Assembly: GCA_017531485.1 (NCBI GenBank)
Contig: JAFXKY010000058.1
Coordinates: 1-64,000 of the forward strand
DNA length: 64,000 bases
Origin: Eubacteriaceae bacterium
Lineage (GTDB): Bacteria; Bacillota; Clostridia; Eubacteriales; Anaerofustaceae
Direction: 5' to 3'
This document shows, one piece after another, positions 7,821 through 16,918 of the stretch (position 1 is the first letter of the stretch; every line of letters starts with the position of its first letter). Made by a program: the position numbers and the translations under genes. The notes under the pieces were generated by a model that was given only the letters and a program-made list of their open reading frames with translations, did no database searches and was not told where the DNA came from.

Positions 7821-8291
7821 ATGAAAAAGAAAGCGATAGTTTTTATTATGGCACTTGGTATATTATTTTCATTTCTGACGGGTTGTTCAAAGGAAGTTCC
7901 CATTGGGGAAGTTGAGAGATTTTCTCTTAATTATAACAAAGGCAACATGAGCGGATCGAGAGTGAGTTATCTTTTTGAGAATAATGAAGGGGAATATACG
8001 GTAAGTATCAAGCCTTACGGGGAAGATGAAGAAAACGTATATACTTTCAAAACCGATGAAGATTTCGCAGATGCTCTCGAAGATATTCTCAGAAAATCCG
8101 AAGTCGGAAAATGGAACGGCTTTGACAAAGTGAATAAAAAGGTCCTCGACGGCAATGGTTTCAGTCTGAATATTGTTTTTACCGACTCTTCACGGATAGA
8201 GGCATCGGGATATATGAAATATCCCGACGGATATGGCTCTTTCAGGGAAGCCGTTGACGGGCTGTTCGGGGAATTTTTGCAGGATAATTAA
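7821..8291 (+). CDS. Putative lipoprotein
   Basis: 156 aa. The N-terminus MKKKAIVFIMALGILFSFL followed by TGC is a type II signal peptide with the lipid-modified Cys at about residue 22, so the mature protein is predicted on the outer face of the membrane. The mature part is strand-rich (EYTVSIKPYGEDEENVYTF) and has no motif I recognise. It starts 4 nt after the MBL gene. Confidence 0.75.
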   Translation: MKKKAIVFIMALGILFSFLTGCSKEVPIGEVERFSLNYNKGNMSGSRVSYLFENNEGEYTVSIKPYGEDEENVYTFKTDEDFADALEDILRKSEVGKWNGFDKVNKKVLDGNGFSLNIVFTDSSRIEASGYMKYPDGYGSFREAVDGLFGEFLQDN

Positions 8292-8294
8292 GGT

Positions 8295-8768
8295 ATGAAG
8301 ATTCATTTCGGGGAAAAGGACGGACTTTCCCGTCTTCCGTTTGTTGTCGGGATAAGTGACGACATTGACAACACTCTTACGATAACCGTTTCTCTTGCGA
8401 AGGAAGAAGACAGGGGAAGTATTCTTTCGGGAGATGAGATCATTGACGATATCTTAAAGGACAAGATACCGATAGTGGCCGACGAAGAAGAGGAGTATGA
8501 GATAATATTCGAAGGATATATCATGTACCGCGTATTGAATGAGTCGTATTCCCTCGGAGATGAGTATGATAAATTTTCGGGGAAATATTTCAGGGTATAC
8601 GAAAGATCCCGTTTTCTCGAAAGTATGAAATACGGAGTTTTCTGTCAGAAGGACCAAAGCGGGGAGTATTACCCCGGAAAGTGGGTGCATTACGGCATAT
8701 GTTCACAAAATCATGTCGTTGACATCATTTCCCACATTCCGCCTGTTGTGAGAAGGAGGAGTGTATGA
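8295..8768 (+). CDS. Hypothetical soluble protein
   Basis: 157 aa, acidic, no signal peptide. It begins only 3 nt after the lipoprotein stop and overlaps the next gene by ATGA, so it is translationally coupled on both sides. Family not recognised. The tail HIPPVVRRRSV is basic. Confidence 0.55.
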   Translation: MKIHFGEKDGLSRLPFVVGISDDIDNTLTITVSLAKEEDRGSILSGDEIIDDILKDKIPIVADEEEEYEIIFEGYIMYRVLNESYSLGDEYDKFSGKYFRVYERSRFLESMKYGVFCQKDQSGEYYPGKWVHYGICSQNHVVDIISHIPPVVRRRSV

Positions 8769-9193
8769 CGATAAAGTGGTATTTTCCAATGGAGGTCCTC
8801 GGACTTGTGGAGGATGTTTCGGAGAAATATAACGACGGGACGACTTACGTGGTTTCCGCAAAGTGCGCAGATGTGTTTTTGTGGATGCTCGGTGGGTTTA
8901 TTTTAATGTGCTTTACAGCGGGGATAATTCTTACGTTGATTTCAAAGACGAAGACTTCAAAAGCTGCCAGGACGGTTTCGTTGATCCTGCTTTTATATGC
9001 GGTGCTGCTGGCAGTAGGTGTCGGTCCGTATTTTCAGCTTTACCCTCAGGGCGCAGGTTTTGTGGATTTTTCCGTCATAGAGCATATACTTGACGGAATA
9101 TACATGGGAATATGTGCATTGAGTGTTTATCTTGGTTCGAAGATCGTGTTGATAACAGGAAAAATTGTTAATAAAAACAAAACGGGAGCATGA
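8765..9193 (+). CDS. Hypothetical membrane protein
   Basis: 142 aa with three hydrophobic segments: ~37-56 (FLWMLGGFILMCFTAGIILTL), ~68-85 (VSLILLLYAVLLAVGVG) and ~110-130. Coupled by ATGA to the preceding gene, which supplies its ribosome site (GGAGGAG). Function unknown. Confidence 0.6.
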   Translation: MTIKWYFPMEVLGLVEDVSEKYNDGTTYVVSAKCADVFLWMLGGFILMCFTAGIILTLISKTKTSKAARTVSLILLLYAVLLAVGVGPYFQLYPQGAGFVDFSVIEHILDGIYMGICALSVYLGSKIVLITGKIVNKNKTGA

Positions 9194-9194
9194 T

Positions 9195-10064
9195 TTGAAA
9201 GAGGAAATAAAGACATATATCGAAAAATATCCGTATGATGTACGGGAGATGTTTTTATCTCTCCGTGAGATGATATTGTCTTTGGATGGCGGTATTTCCG
9301 AAAAAATGTGGGCGAAGATGCCTGAATACCGTATGGGGGACAAATTTATACGGCTGATAGCATTCAAAGACCACATCAACATACAATGCGAAGCCATTCA
9401 GGAATATACGGACAGGCTTGGAAGTTATAAATTTACTCCCAAAGGATTTTTGCAGATATACACAGATGATAACATTCCCGAAGAGATCTTAAATGAAGCG
9501 TTCGGGAAGTATTATAACGGTGAAGACAATAAATACGAGGACACGGATATCATACTCGTAAAGGAGATCATTTCCGACATTATCATTGAGCTGAAATATG
9601 CAACGGAGGATAATTTCACCGGTCAGGTAATATATGAATCAAATGATGCGTACCTTCGTTACGGAACTCTCAGAAAGCTTCGAGCAGCGCAGGAAAAGGC
9701 GAAGATGCATGGATGCAGGCTTGTAGTGTGGGATGCGTTCCGTCCGAAATCCGCGCAGTTTAAATTATGGGAAGTGTGCCCCAATGACGATTATGTGGCG
9801 GATCCGTACAAAGGCTCTTCGCGACATAACCGCGGTTGTGCGGTGGATGTGTCGTTTGTGGACGAAAACGGGAATATGCCCGAAATGCCGTCGGAATATG
9901 ACGACTTTTCTTCCCTCGCGGACAGGGATTATTCGGATGTTTCCGTATCGGCGGCGAAAAATTCATCATTTCTTGAAGAGATCATGACATCTTCCGGCTT
10001 CAGGGCGTATTTTAACGAATGGTGGCATTATAACGATACGGAAGATTATGATGTGGTGGAATAA
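9195..10064 (+). CDS. DUF1801 - D-Ala-D-Ala dipeptidase (VanX-like) fusion
   Basis: About 289 aa from a TTG start at 9195, chosen because GGGAG lies 7 nt upstream and overlap with the previous gene is avoided; an in-frame ATG at 9165 would overlap by 29 nt. Residues ~1-115 are a DUF1801 (YdhG-like) domain. The rest is a VanX-type zinc D-alanyl-D-alanine dipeptidase: WDAFRPK carries the substrate Arg, SSRHNRGCAVDVSF the SxHxxGxAxD zinc ligands, and EWWHY the catalytic Glu and third ligand. VanX-type enzymes hydrolyse D-Ala-D-Ala in the cytoplasm. No VanA ligase or VanH is nearby, so a cell-wall recycling role is likelier than glycopeptide resistance. Confidence 0.85.
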   Translation: MKEEIKTYIEKYPYDVREMFLSLREMILSLDGGISEKMWAKMPEYRMGDKFIRLIAFKDHINIQCEAIQEYTDRLGSYKFTPKGFLQIYTDDNIPEEILNEAFGKYYNGEDNKYEDTDIILVKEIISDIIIELKYATEDNFTGQVIYESNDAYLRYGTLRKLRAAQEKAKMHGCRLVVWDAFRPKSAQFKLWEVCPNDDYVADPYKGSSRHNRGCAVDVSFVDENGNMPEMPSEYDDFSSLADRDYSDVSVSAAKNSSFLEEIMTSSGFRAYFNEWWHYNDTEDYDVVE

Positions 10065-10067
10065 AAA

Positions 10068-10104
10068 AAGCAGGGTGACTGTATTGGTCATAACCTGCTT
10101 ATTT
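10068..10104. terminator. Terminator between convergent genes
   Basis: AAGCAGG on the 5' side and ACCTGCTT at 10093-10100 form a stem flanked by A-rich and T-rich sequence, placed between the stops of the dipeptidase fusion (plus) and vanZ (minus). Confidence 0.65.
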
Positions 10105-10655
10105 TATTTTAAACATACTCTTAATTTTCGGGAAGCGTTTTGATATTATCAGGTATATCACATATCCGATAACTGCGCCTGTGGTATTGAGGATAATGTC
10201 ATCAATATCCGTCGCCCTGAGGATCGGAAGCTGCATAAGCTCGATAATAAGCGAAAAAAGCGCGCCGCCTCCGACAGAGAGAATGAATGAATTTCCACAA
10301 AACAGCATAGGCGTCATGATCCCGAGGGGAATGAAAAACGCGATGTTTCCGAGGACGTTTACGAGAAAATACGTATCCGAAGCGGTCTTTGTGTGAAGGA
10401 CGAACTTAAACGGCGTCAGGTTTATGTTTTCCAGCCCTCCTGCATAAACGAGTCAAGATCGGAAAACACCGTCTGTGAAAAGATCGCTAAAATAAACATG
10501 AGGTATATTCCCATCAATATCTCACGGCGGAGTGGGGAACGGTATCCTTTCTTTCTCAGATAAGTCAGCCTGAAGACGCGGAAGAGGATTATGACAAAGA
10601 CGAAAACGGGGATGAGGTGAGCTATCTTGTGGATATATGAATTTATCGCACTCAT
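10099..10655 (-). pseudogene. VanZ-family membrane protein, frameshifted
   Basis: On the minus strand the first 77 codons (from 10655) encode the N-terminal half of a VanZ-like membrane protein and then hit a stop at 10422. The VanZ signature NINLTPFKFV...VLGNIAFFIPLG continues in another frame through 10440-10318 and joins the C-terminal half ending at 10099. The second part has no upstream start codon before that signature, so this is one gene with a lost base. Restoring one T near 10447 (TTTAT to TTTTAT) gives a continuous D-S-F-Y-A-G-G-L-E-N reading. It overlaps ispE by ATGA. Either a real pseudogene or a sequence error. Confidence 0.85.
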
Positions 10656-11494
10656 CTGTTTATGAATTGCTCCACGAATGCATTCTGGCGATATTCTTCA
10701 CATATCTCCATCAGTGACGGTCTTCTTTTGAAGATGCCGACGACGCTGCTTCCGCTTCCGCTCATGAATGACGCAAGGGCGCCGATATTCATAAGCTCCT
10801 GTTTTATCTCTTCGATCTGCGGGAATCTGATCCTCGCGTAGTCTTCAAATACGTTTATTGCGCTTTTTGACAGCATTTCTCCGTCTGCGGACATAAGGGC
10901 AGGGAGGATATTGTCGAAATCCGGGTGAAGAGTAATTCCGATATTGTCCATCCGTTCATAAGCTTCCTTTGTTGAGACAGAAAAACGCGGCTTTACGATA
11001 AGTACGTAATACGCGGGGATATTTTCTGCGATGGGCGTAATTATTTCCCCGATACCTTCGCACATCGACGGAGAGGGCATGAGAAAAAACGGCACGTCAG
11101 CTCCGAGCTTTACTGCTATGGACGAAAGTTCACTCACTGAGAGGTTCGTTTCGTATATTTCATTCAGCGCAAGGAGAGTCGTTGCGGCATTGCTGCTTCC
11201 GCCGCCGAGGCCTGCCTGAGTGGGGATGCGTTTCTGGATGTGGACATAAAGGTTTGCGTTTATTTTTGTATATTCCCTGAAAGCCAGAATCGCCTTATAT
11301 ACGAGGTTTCTTTCGTCGGTGGGAATATAGCTGACGGATGAAGTAAGGATCGTTTCGTCGGAAGGCTCTATCGTGAGGATATCACTCAGGGACACCTTCT
11401 GCATTATTGTTCTGATGTTGTGGTATCCGTCGGGGCGTCTTCCCACGACGTCAAGACCGATATTTATTTTCGCAAATGATTTATATTTTTTCAT
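10652..11494 (-). CDS. ispE: 4-diphosphocytidyl-2-C-methyl-D-erythritol kinase
   Basis: 280 aa, the usual IspE length. It phosphorylates CDP-methylerythritol in the non-mevalonate isoprenoid pathway. SFAKINIGLDVVGRRPDGYH at the N-terminus and the GHMP-kinase ATP loop PTQAGLGGGSSNAATTLLAL near residue 95 are diagnostic. Third GHMP motif FMSGSGSSVVGIF lies near the C-terminus. The ATG overlaps the gatC stop by one base (TAATG), so the two are translationally coupled. Confidence 0.96.
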   Translation of the reverse strand: MKKYKSFAKINIGLDVVGRRPDGYHNIRTIMQKVSLSDILTIEPSDETILTSSVSYIPTDERNLVYKAILAFREYTKINANLYVHIQKRIPTQAGLGGGSSNAATTLLALNEIYETNLSVSELSSIAVKLGADVPFFLMPSPSMCEGIGEIITPIAENIPAYYVLIVKPRFSVSTKEAYERMDNIGITLHPDFDNILPALMSADGEMLSKSAINVFEDYARIRFPQIEEIKQELMNIGALASFMSGSGSSVVGIFKRRPSLMEICEEYRQNAFVEQFINR

Positions 11495-11772
11495 TACATT
11501 ACTTTCGGGACTTTGAATGATCGGTCATCCCAGTCCGGAGCTATTTTTTCTACTTCTTCAATGGGGAGAGTATCTGACGTAATGTCCTCTCTTGTGACGT
11601 TGGTGGTTTCCATAACGTGAGTGAGGGGAAGGACGTCTTTGGTGTCGACTTCTGAGAGCATATCCACATATGAGAGAATATCGCCGAGGCCTTTTTCCAC
11701 CTTTTCGAGTTCGCTGTCGTCAAAAGACAGGTTGGAGAGTTTAGCTGTGTGGAGAATATCTTCTTTTTTCAT
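11494..11772 (-). CDS. gatC: Asp/Glu-tRNA(Asn/Gln) amidotransferase subunit C
   Basis: 92 aa, typical GatC length. The pattern KLSNLSFDDSELEKVEKGLGDILSYVDMLSEVDT, followed by DVLPLTHV and a tail ending RSFKVPKVM, matches subunit C of the GatCAB transamidosome, which stabilises GatA on mischarged Glu-tRNA(Gln) or Asp-tRNA(Asn). gatA and gatB are not in the window, so the subunit is encoded apart from its partners or they lie elsewhere. AAGGAGGAAC precedes the ATG. Confidence 0.93.
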   Translation of the reverse strand: MKKEDILHTAKLSNLSFDDSELEKVEKGLGDILSYVDMLSEVDTKDVLPLTHVMETTNVTREDITSDTLPIEEVEKIAPDWDDRSFKVPKVM

Positions 11773-11840
11773 TTTGTTCCTCCTTGATAAGTGTTTTTGT
11801 ATGATAGCACCAAAAGCTTTGATTAAGCTTAAAATGATGC

Positions 11841-13832
<1,992 letters not shown>

Positions 13833-14720
13833 TTATAATTTTGAGAGAATCTTGTCGGTATTTTTGAAGAAGTACTTGCTGACTTTTTTCAGCTCGTCGG
13901 AACCGTATTTTTTTACGAATTCGACTCCGGATCTGTCTACGATATCTCCTGCGCCGAGGGGGAAGGACATATTGTATTTTTCGCTGAGAGCATTTACGCA
14001 TTTGATGAATTTACATCTTGCGATAATGCTCGCGGCGGCAACAGCGGCGTTTACTTCCGCGCGTGGAAACTGAACGGCGTTAATGCTGACACCGTAATGC
14101 CTGAGGGCATCTTCGATGAGATTTTCGGGACCGAACTTGTCGGAAAGGGAGTTTTTGCAGCCGGTCTTTTTATTAAGGGCGGCGATCGTCCTTGCGTGTG
14201 CCATGCCGAGGAGCTCGTTGATGTTGTATTTACTGTGCAGCTCTGTCAGCTTTTCGGGAGTGAACTCCACAAGGGCATAATCCGGACAGATCCGGATAAT
14301 CTCGGTACTCATCTCCATCATCTTTTCGTCGGTGAGCTTTTTGGAGTCCTTTACTCCGAGTTTTTCAAGCTCGCGGTACTGCATTTTGTCCGCGTATACT
14401 CCGCAGACGATGAGGGATGAAAAATAATCTCCTTTACCCGCTTCGTCGGTGCCGATGAGAGGAGGCGGAAGAAGGATGGAATCTTTCTTTTCTTCACCTG
14501 AAAAATCCGCAAGGATGTAAAGAAGATCTTCGTCCTTTACGGGGGAAGTGTCGAGGGTGATCTTTCCTTTTTTATTCTGATATACCCTTATAACGCTCTC
14601 CCGGGATCTTTTTACGCGGTACATGATGCCGTAGTTTATATTTTTCTCTTCTGTGATGATATAATCATTTTCCGAGAGAAATTCTTTAAGTTTTTTATTG
14701 TAAATATCGAAATCGTTCAT
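13833..14720 (-). CDS. rnhC: Ribonuclease HIII
   Basis: 295 aa. An N-terminal TBP-like substrate-binding domain (~1-85) is followed by the RNase H fold. GTDEAGKGDYFSSLIVCGVY carries the first catalytic Asp-Glu pair in the GKGDYF context that separates HIII from HII, and later VKDSKKLTD and PRAEVNAAVAAASIIAR are conserved. It cleaves the RNA of RNA-DNA hybrids. First gene of the minus operon. No ribosome-binding site is visible before the ATG, and a TAGAAT box ends 9 nt upstream, so the mRNA may be leaderless. Confidence 0.95.
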   Translation of the reverse strand: MNDFDIYNKKLKEFLSENDYIITEEKNINYGIMYRVKRSRESVIRVYQNKKGKITLDTSPVKDEDLLYILADFSGEEKKDSILLPPPLIGTDEAGKGDYFSSLIVCGVYADKMQYRELEKLGVKDSKKLTDEKMMEMSTEIIRICPDYALVEFTPEKLTELHSKYNINELLGMAHARTIAALNKKTGCKNSLSDKFGPENLIEDALRHYGVSINAVQFPRAEVNAAVAAASIIARCKFIKCVNALSEKYNMSFPLGAGDIVDRSGVEFVKKYGSDELKKVSKYFFKNTDKILSKL

Positions 14721-14729
14721 AGTTTATAT

Positions 14730-14735
14730 ATTCTA
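14730..14735 (-). promoter_or_regulatory. Possible -10 box for rnhC
   Basis: TAGAAT on the minus strand, ending 9 nt before the rnhC ATG. No good -35 is seen 16-18 nt upstream. If used, transcription would begin within about two bases of the start codon. Confidence 0.4.
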
Positions 14736-14788
14736 TCACAATATACTCATGTTGAGTAGATTTTTTTTTGATTATGTCCGAAAAAGGC

Positions 14789-14817
14789 TTTACAATAACG
14801 ATTTTTTATGATATTAT
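14789..14817 (+). promoter_or_regulatory. Promoter of the rimP-nusA-infB operon
   Basis: TTTACA (14789-14794), a 17-nt spacer and TATTAT (14812-14817). Predicted start near 14824, about 100 nt before rimP. Confidence 0.75.
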
Positions 14818-14826
14818 ACGTATGGA

Positions 14827-14850
14827 AATGAGTGGGGAGACCCACTCATT
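14827..14850 (+). other. Perfect hairpin at the 5' end of the rimP-nusA mRNA
   Basis: AATGAGTGGG and CCCACTCATT form a perfect 10-bp stem with a GAGA (GNRA-type) tetraloop, beginning about three bases after the predicted start site. No T-run follows closely, so it is probably a 5' stabiliser or regulatory stem rather than a terminator. Confidence 0.7.
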
Positions 14851-14923
14851 AGGTTTTATATGTGACAATTTTTTCGGACAATTGTGTTTTCTGACAGATT
14901 ATTGAATTTTTAATGAGGTGAAA

Positions 14924-15397
14924 ATGGCTGACAGATTTATTGACAGAATGATTGCGGTTGCAGAACCGGTAATCGAAAAAAATGACTGCGAACTCGTGGA
15001 TGCGGAATATAAAAAAGAAGGCTCCGAACAGATCCTGCGTTTTTATGTTGAAGCAAAAGAAGGAAGGGTAACGCTGGATCAGTGCACGGAGATCAACCGT
15101 GAAGTATCCGACATTATCGACACTATGGAAGACATCGTCCACTCATTCGTGCTGGAAGTAAGTTCTCCCGGTATCTTCAGGGTTCTCAAAAAAGAAAAAG
15201 ATTATATCCGTTACAGCGGAAATCTCGTTAGTGTATCGCTTTATAAGATGGTTGAAGGTGTCAAAGCCAAGCAGTTCATCGCAACGCTTGCCGGTTTTGA
15301 TACGGAAAGCAAGACTTTCACATTTGACTCTCAGGGCGAGATTTTTAATGTAGAGGAAAAAGACGTCGCTAAGATAAATTTGCATTTTGAATTTTAA
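14924..15397 (+). CDS. rimP: Ribosome maturation factor RimP
   Basis: 157 aa, normal RimP length, with an N-terminal alpha/beta domain (CELVDAEYKKEGSEQILRFY) and a C-terminal SH3-like domain. The segment DQCTEINREVSDIID...FVLEVSSPGIFRVL is the family signature (LEVSSPG). It assists 30S subunit assembly. The start at 14924 is used because GAGGTG is then the ribosome site; an alternative GTG at 14918 lies inside it. First gene of an eight-gene operon. Confidence 0.95.
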   Translation: MADRFIDRMIAVAEPVIEKNDCELVDAEYKKEGSEQILRFYVEAKEGRVTLDQCTEINREVSDIIDTMEDIVHSFVLEVSSPGIFRVLKKEKDYIRYSGNLVSVSLYKMVEGVKAKQFIATLAGFDTESKTFTFDSQGEIFNVEEKDVAKINLHFEF

Positions 15398-15414
15398 TAT
15401 TAAGGAGTAAGAAA

Positions 15415-16623
15415 GTGGCAAGAGCAAAAAAACAGGCGGAAGATACTTCATTCAAGGAATTTCTTCTCGCGTTGGACGAAATAGAAAAGACTAAGGGTAT
15501 TGACAAAGAAGAACTCATCGAAGCTGTTGAAGCGGCACTTATCTCCGCTTACAAAAAAGAAAACAACGGCGGAATGAACGTAAAAGTCCTCATCGACAGA
15601 GTTACGGGAGCGTTGAAAGTATACTCCCAGAAGGAAGTCGTTGAGACAGTTGAAGACGACACTCTTCACATGGCTCTCAGCGAAGCCAGAAAGATCTCTC
15701 CGGCATATGAACCGGGGGACATCGTTGATGTTGAGATCAACCCCAAAGGCTTCGGAAGAATGGCTGCACAGAACGCAAAACAGCTCATCCTTCAGAGAAT
15801 CAAGGAAGCGGAAAGAAACAAGATCTTCGATACATTCATCGAAAGAAAAGACGAACTCATTACGGGTACTATCTCAAGAGTTGAAAGAAATGACGTATAC
15901 ATCACTCTTGACAAGTACGAAGCAGTAATGAATCAGGCACATCAGCTCCCGAACGAGCAGTACGTTCCGGGAATGAGAATAAAGGTATATATCTCAGATG
16001 TAATCAAAACAAACAAAGGTCCCGTCATTCAGGTTTCAAGAACACACACAGGACTTATCATGCGACTCTTCGAACTTGAGATTCCGGAAGTTTATGACGG
16101 AACGGTCGTAGTGAAGGGTGTGAGCCGTGATGCGGGAAGCCGTTCGAAGGTAGCGGTATATTCCGAAAGAGAAGAAATTGATGCCATCGGTTCATGCATC
16201 GGTCAGAGAGGAACGAGAATCATGAATATTTTAACTGAGCTCGGCGAAGAAAAGATCGACATGATCGAATATTCTTCAGATCCGGCACAGTACATCAAAA
16301 ACGCGATCTCACCGGCAAGCGTTGAGGAAGTCATCGTTGACGAAGAGATGAGAAGCGCTGTGATCATTGTAAAGGAAGACCAGCAGTCACTCGCCATCGG
16401 TATCGGCGGACAGAACGTACGTCTTGCGGCTAAACTCACAGGTTTCAAACTCGACATCAAGCTTCGTGAAGAATACGAAAAGATGCTCGAAATGAAAGAG
16501 GAAGAAGAACTCATCCTTCAGGCGGAATATACACAGGACCTCGCAGCGGAATATCAGGAAGAAGAGATCGACCTTTCGATCTTTGACGGCATTGATGATG
16601 AAAACGGCGGGGAGGTAGAATAA
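15415..16623 (+). CDS. nusA: Transcription termination/antitermination factor NusA
   Basis: 402 aa from a GTG start behind AAGGAG, 17 nt after rimP. N-terminal RNA-polymerase-binding domain (~1-130), an S1 domain (~140-205, LITGTISRVERNDVYITL), then two KH domains (CIGQRGTRIMNIL; IGIGGQNVRLAAKLTGFKL). It modulates pausing and termination. The protein ends in a short acidic tail and lacks the extra C-terminal repeats of E. coli NusA, as is usual in Firmicutes. Confidence 0.97.
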   Translation: MARAKKQAEDTSFKEFLLALDEIEKTKGIDKEELIEAVEAALISAYKKENNGGMNVKVLIDRVTGALKVYSQKEVVETVEDDTLHMALSEARKISPAYEPGDIVDVEINPKGFGRMAAQNAKQLILQRIKEAERNKIFDTFIERKDELITGTISRVERNDVYITLDKYEAVMNQAHQLPNEQYVPGMRIKVYISDVIKTNKGPVIQVSRTHTGLIMRLFELEIPEVYDGTVVVKGVSRDAGSRSKVAVYSEREEIDAIGSCIGQRGTRIMNILTELGEEKIDMIEYSSDPAQYIKNAISPASVEEVIVDEEMRSAVIIVKEDQQSLAIGIGGQNVRLAAKLTGFKLDIKLREEYEKMLEMKEEEELILQAEYTQDLAAEYQEEEIDLSIFDGIDDENGGEVE

Positions 16624-16624
16624 T

Positions 16625-16918
16625 TTGAAGAAAATTCCCATGCGCTCATGCGTAATGTGCCGCGAAAAGGTCGAAAAGAGGGAACTTCTGAGAATAATCA
16701 GAAACACCGACGGTAAAATAGAATTCGACCCCACCGGCAAGAAAAACGGCAGAGGCGTATATCTTTGCAGGAAGGATAACTGCATACAGAGTGTAAAGAA
16801 CAGACAGAAAATATCAAACTCGCTGGAAATCTCACCGACTCAGGAAGAAATGGATGACGTGTTTGAAAAGATAACAAATTTCTTACAAAGAGAAAGCTTA
16901 AAAAGGGAGGGTAAGTAA
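16625..16918 (+). CDS. rnpM: RNase P modulator RnpM (YlxR)
   Basis: 97 aa of the DUF448/YlxR family, recognised from MRSCVMCREKVEKRELLRI...GRGVYLCRKDNCIQ. The family binds RNA and has been shown to modulate RNase P. TTG start at 16625 with GGGGAGG in the nusA 3' end. Its stop overlaps the infB ATG (TAATG). In Bacillus subtilis an L7Ae-like gene (ylxQ) follows ylxR; it is absent here. Confidence 0.92.
   Translation: MKKIPMRSCVMCREKVEKRELLRIIRNTDGKIEFDPTGKKNGRGVYLCRKDNCIQSVKNRQKISNSLEISPTQEEMDDVFEKITNFLQRESLKREGK

Noticed and set aside
9195-10655. A vancomycin-resistance cluster
   Set aside because: Only VanX-like and VanZ-like genes are present; no D-Ala-D-Lac ligase, VanH, or VanRS, and the VanZ gene is frameshifted.
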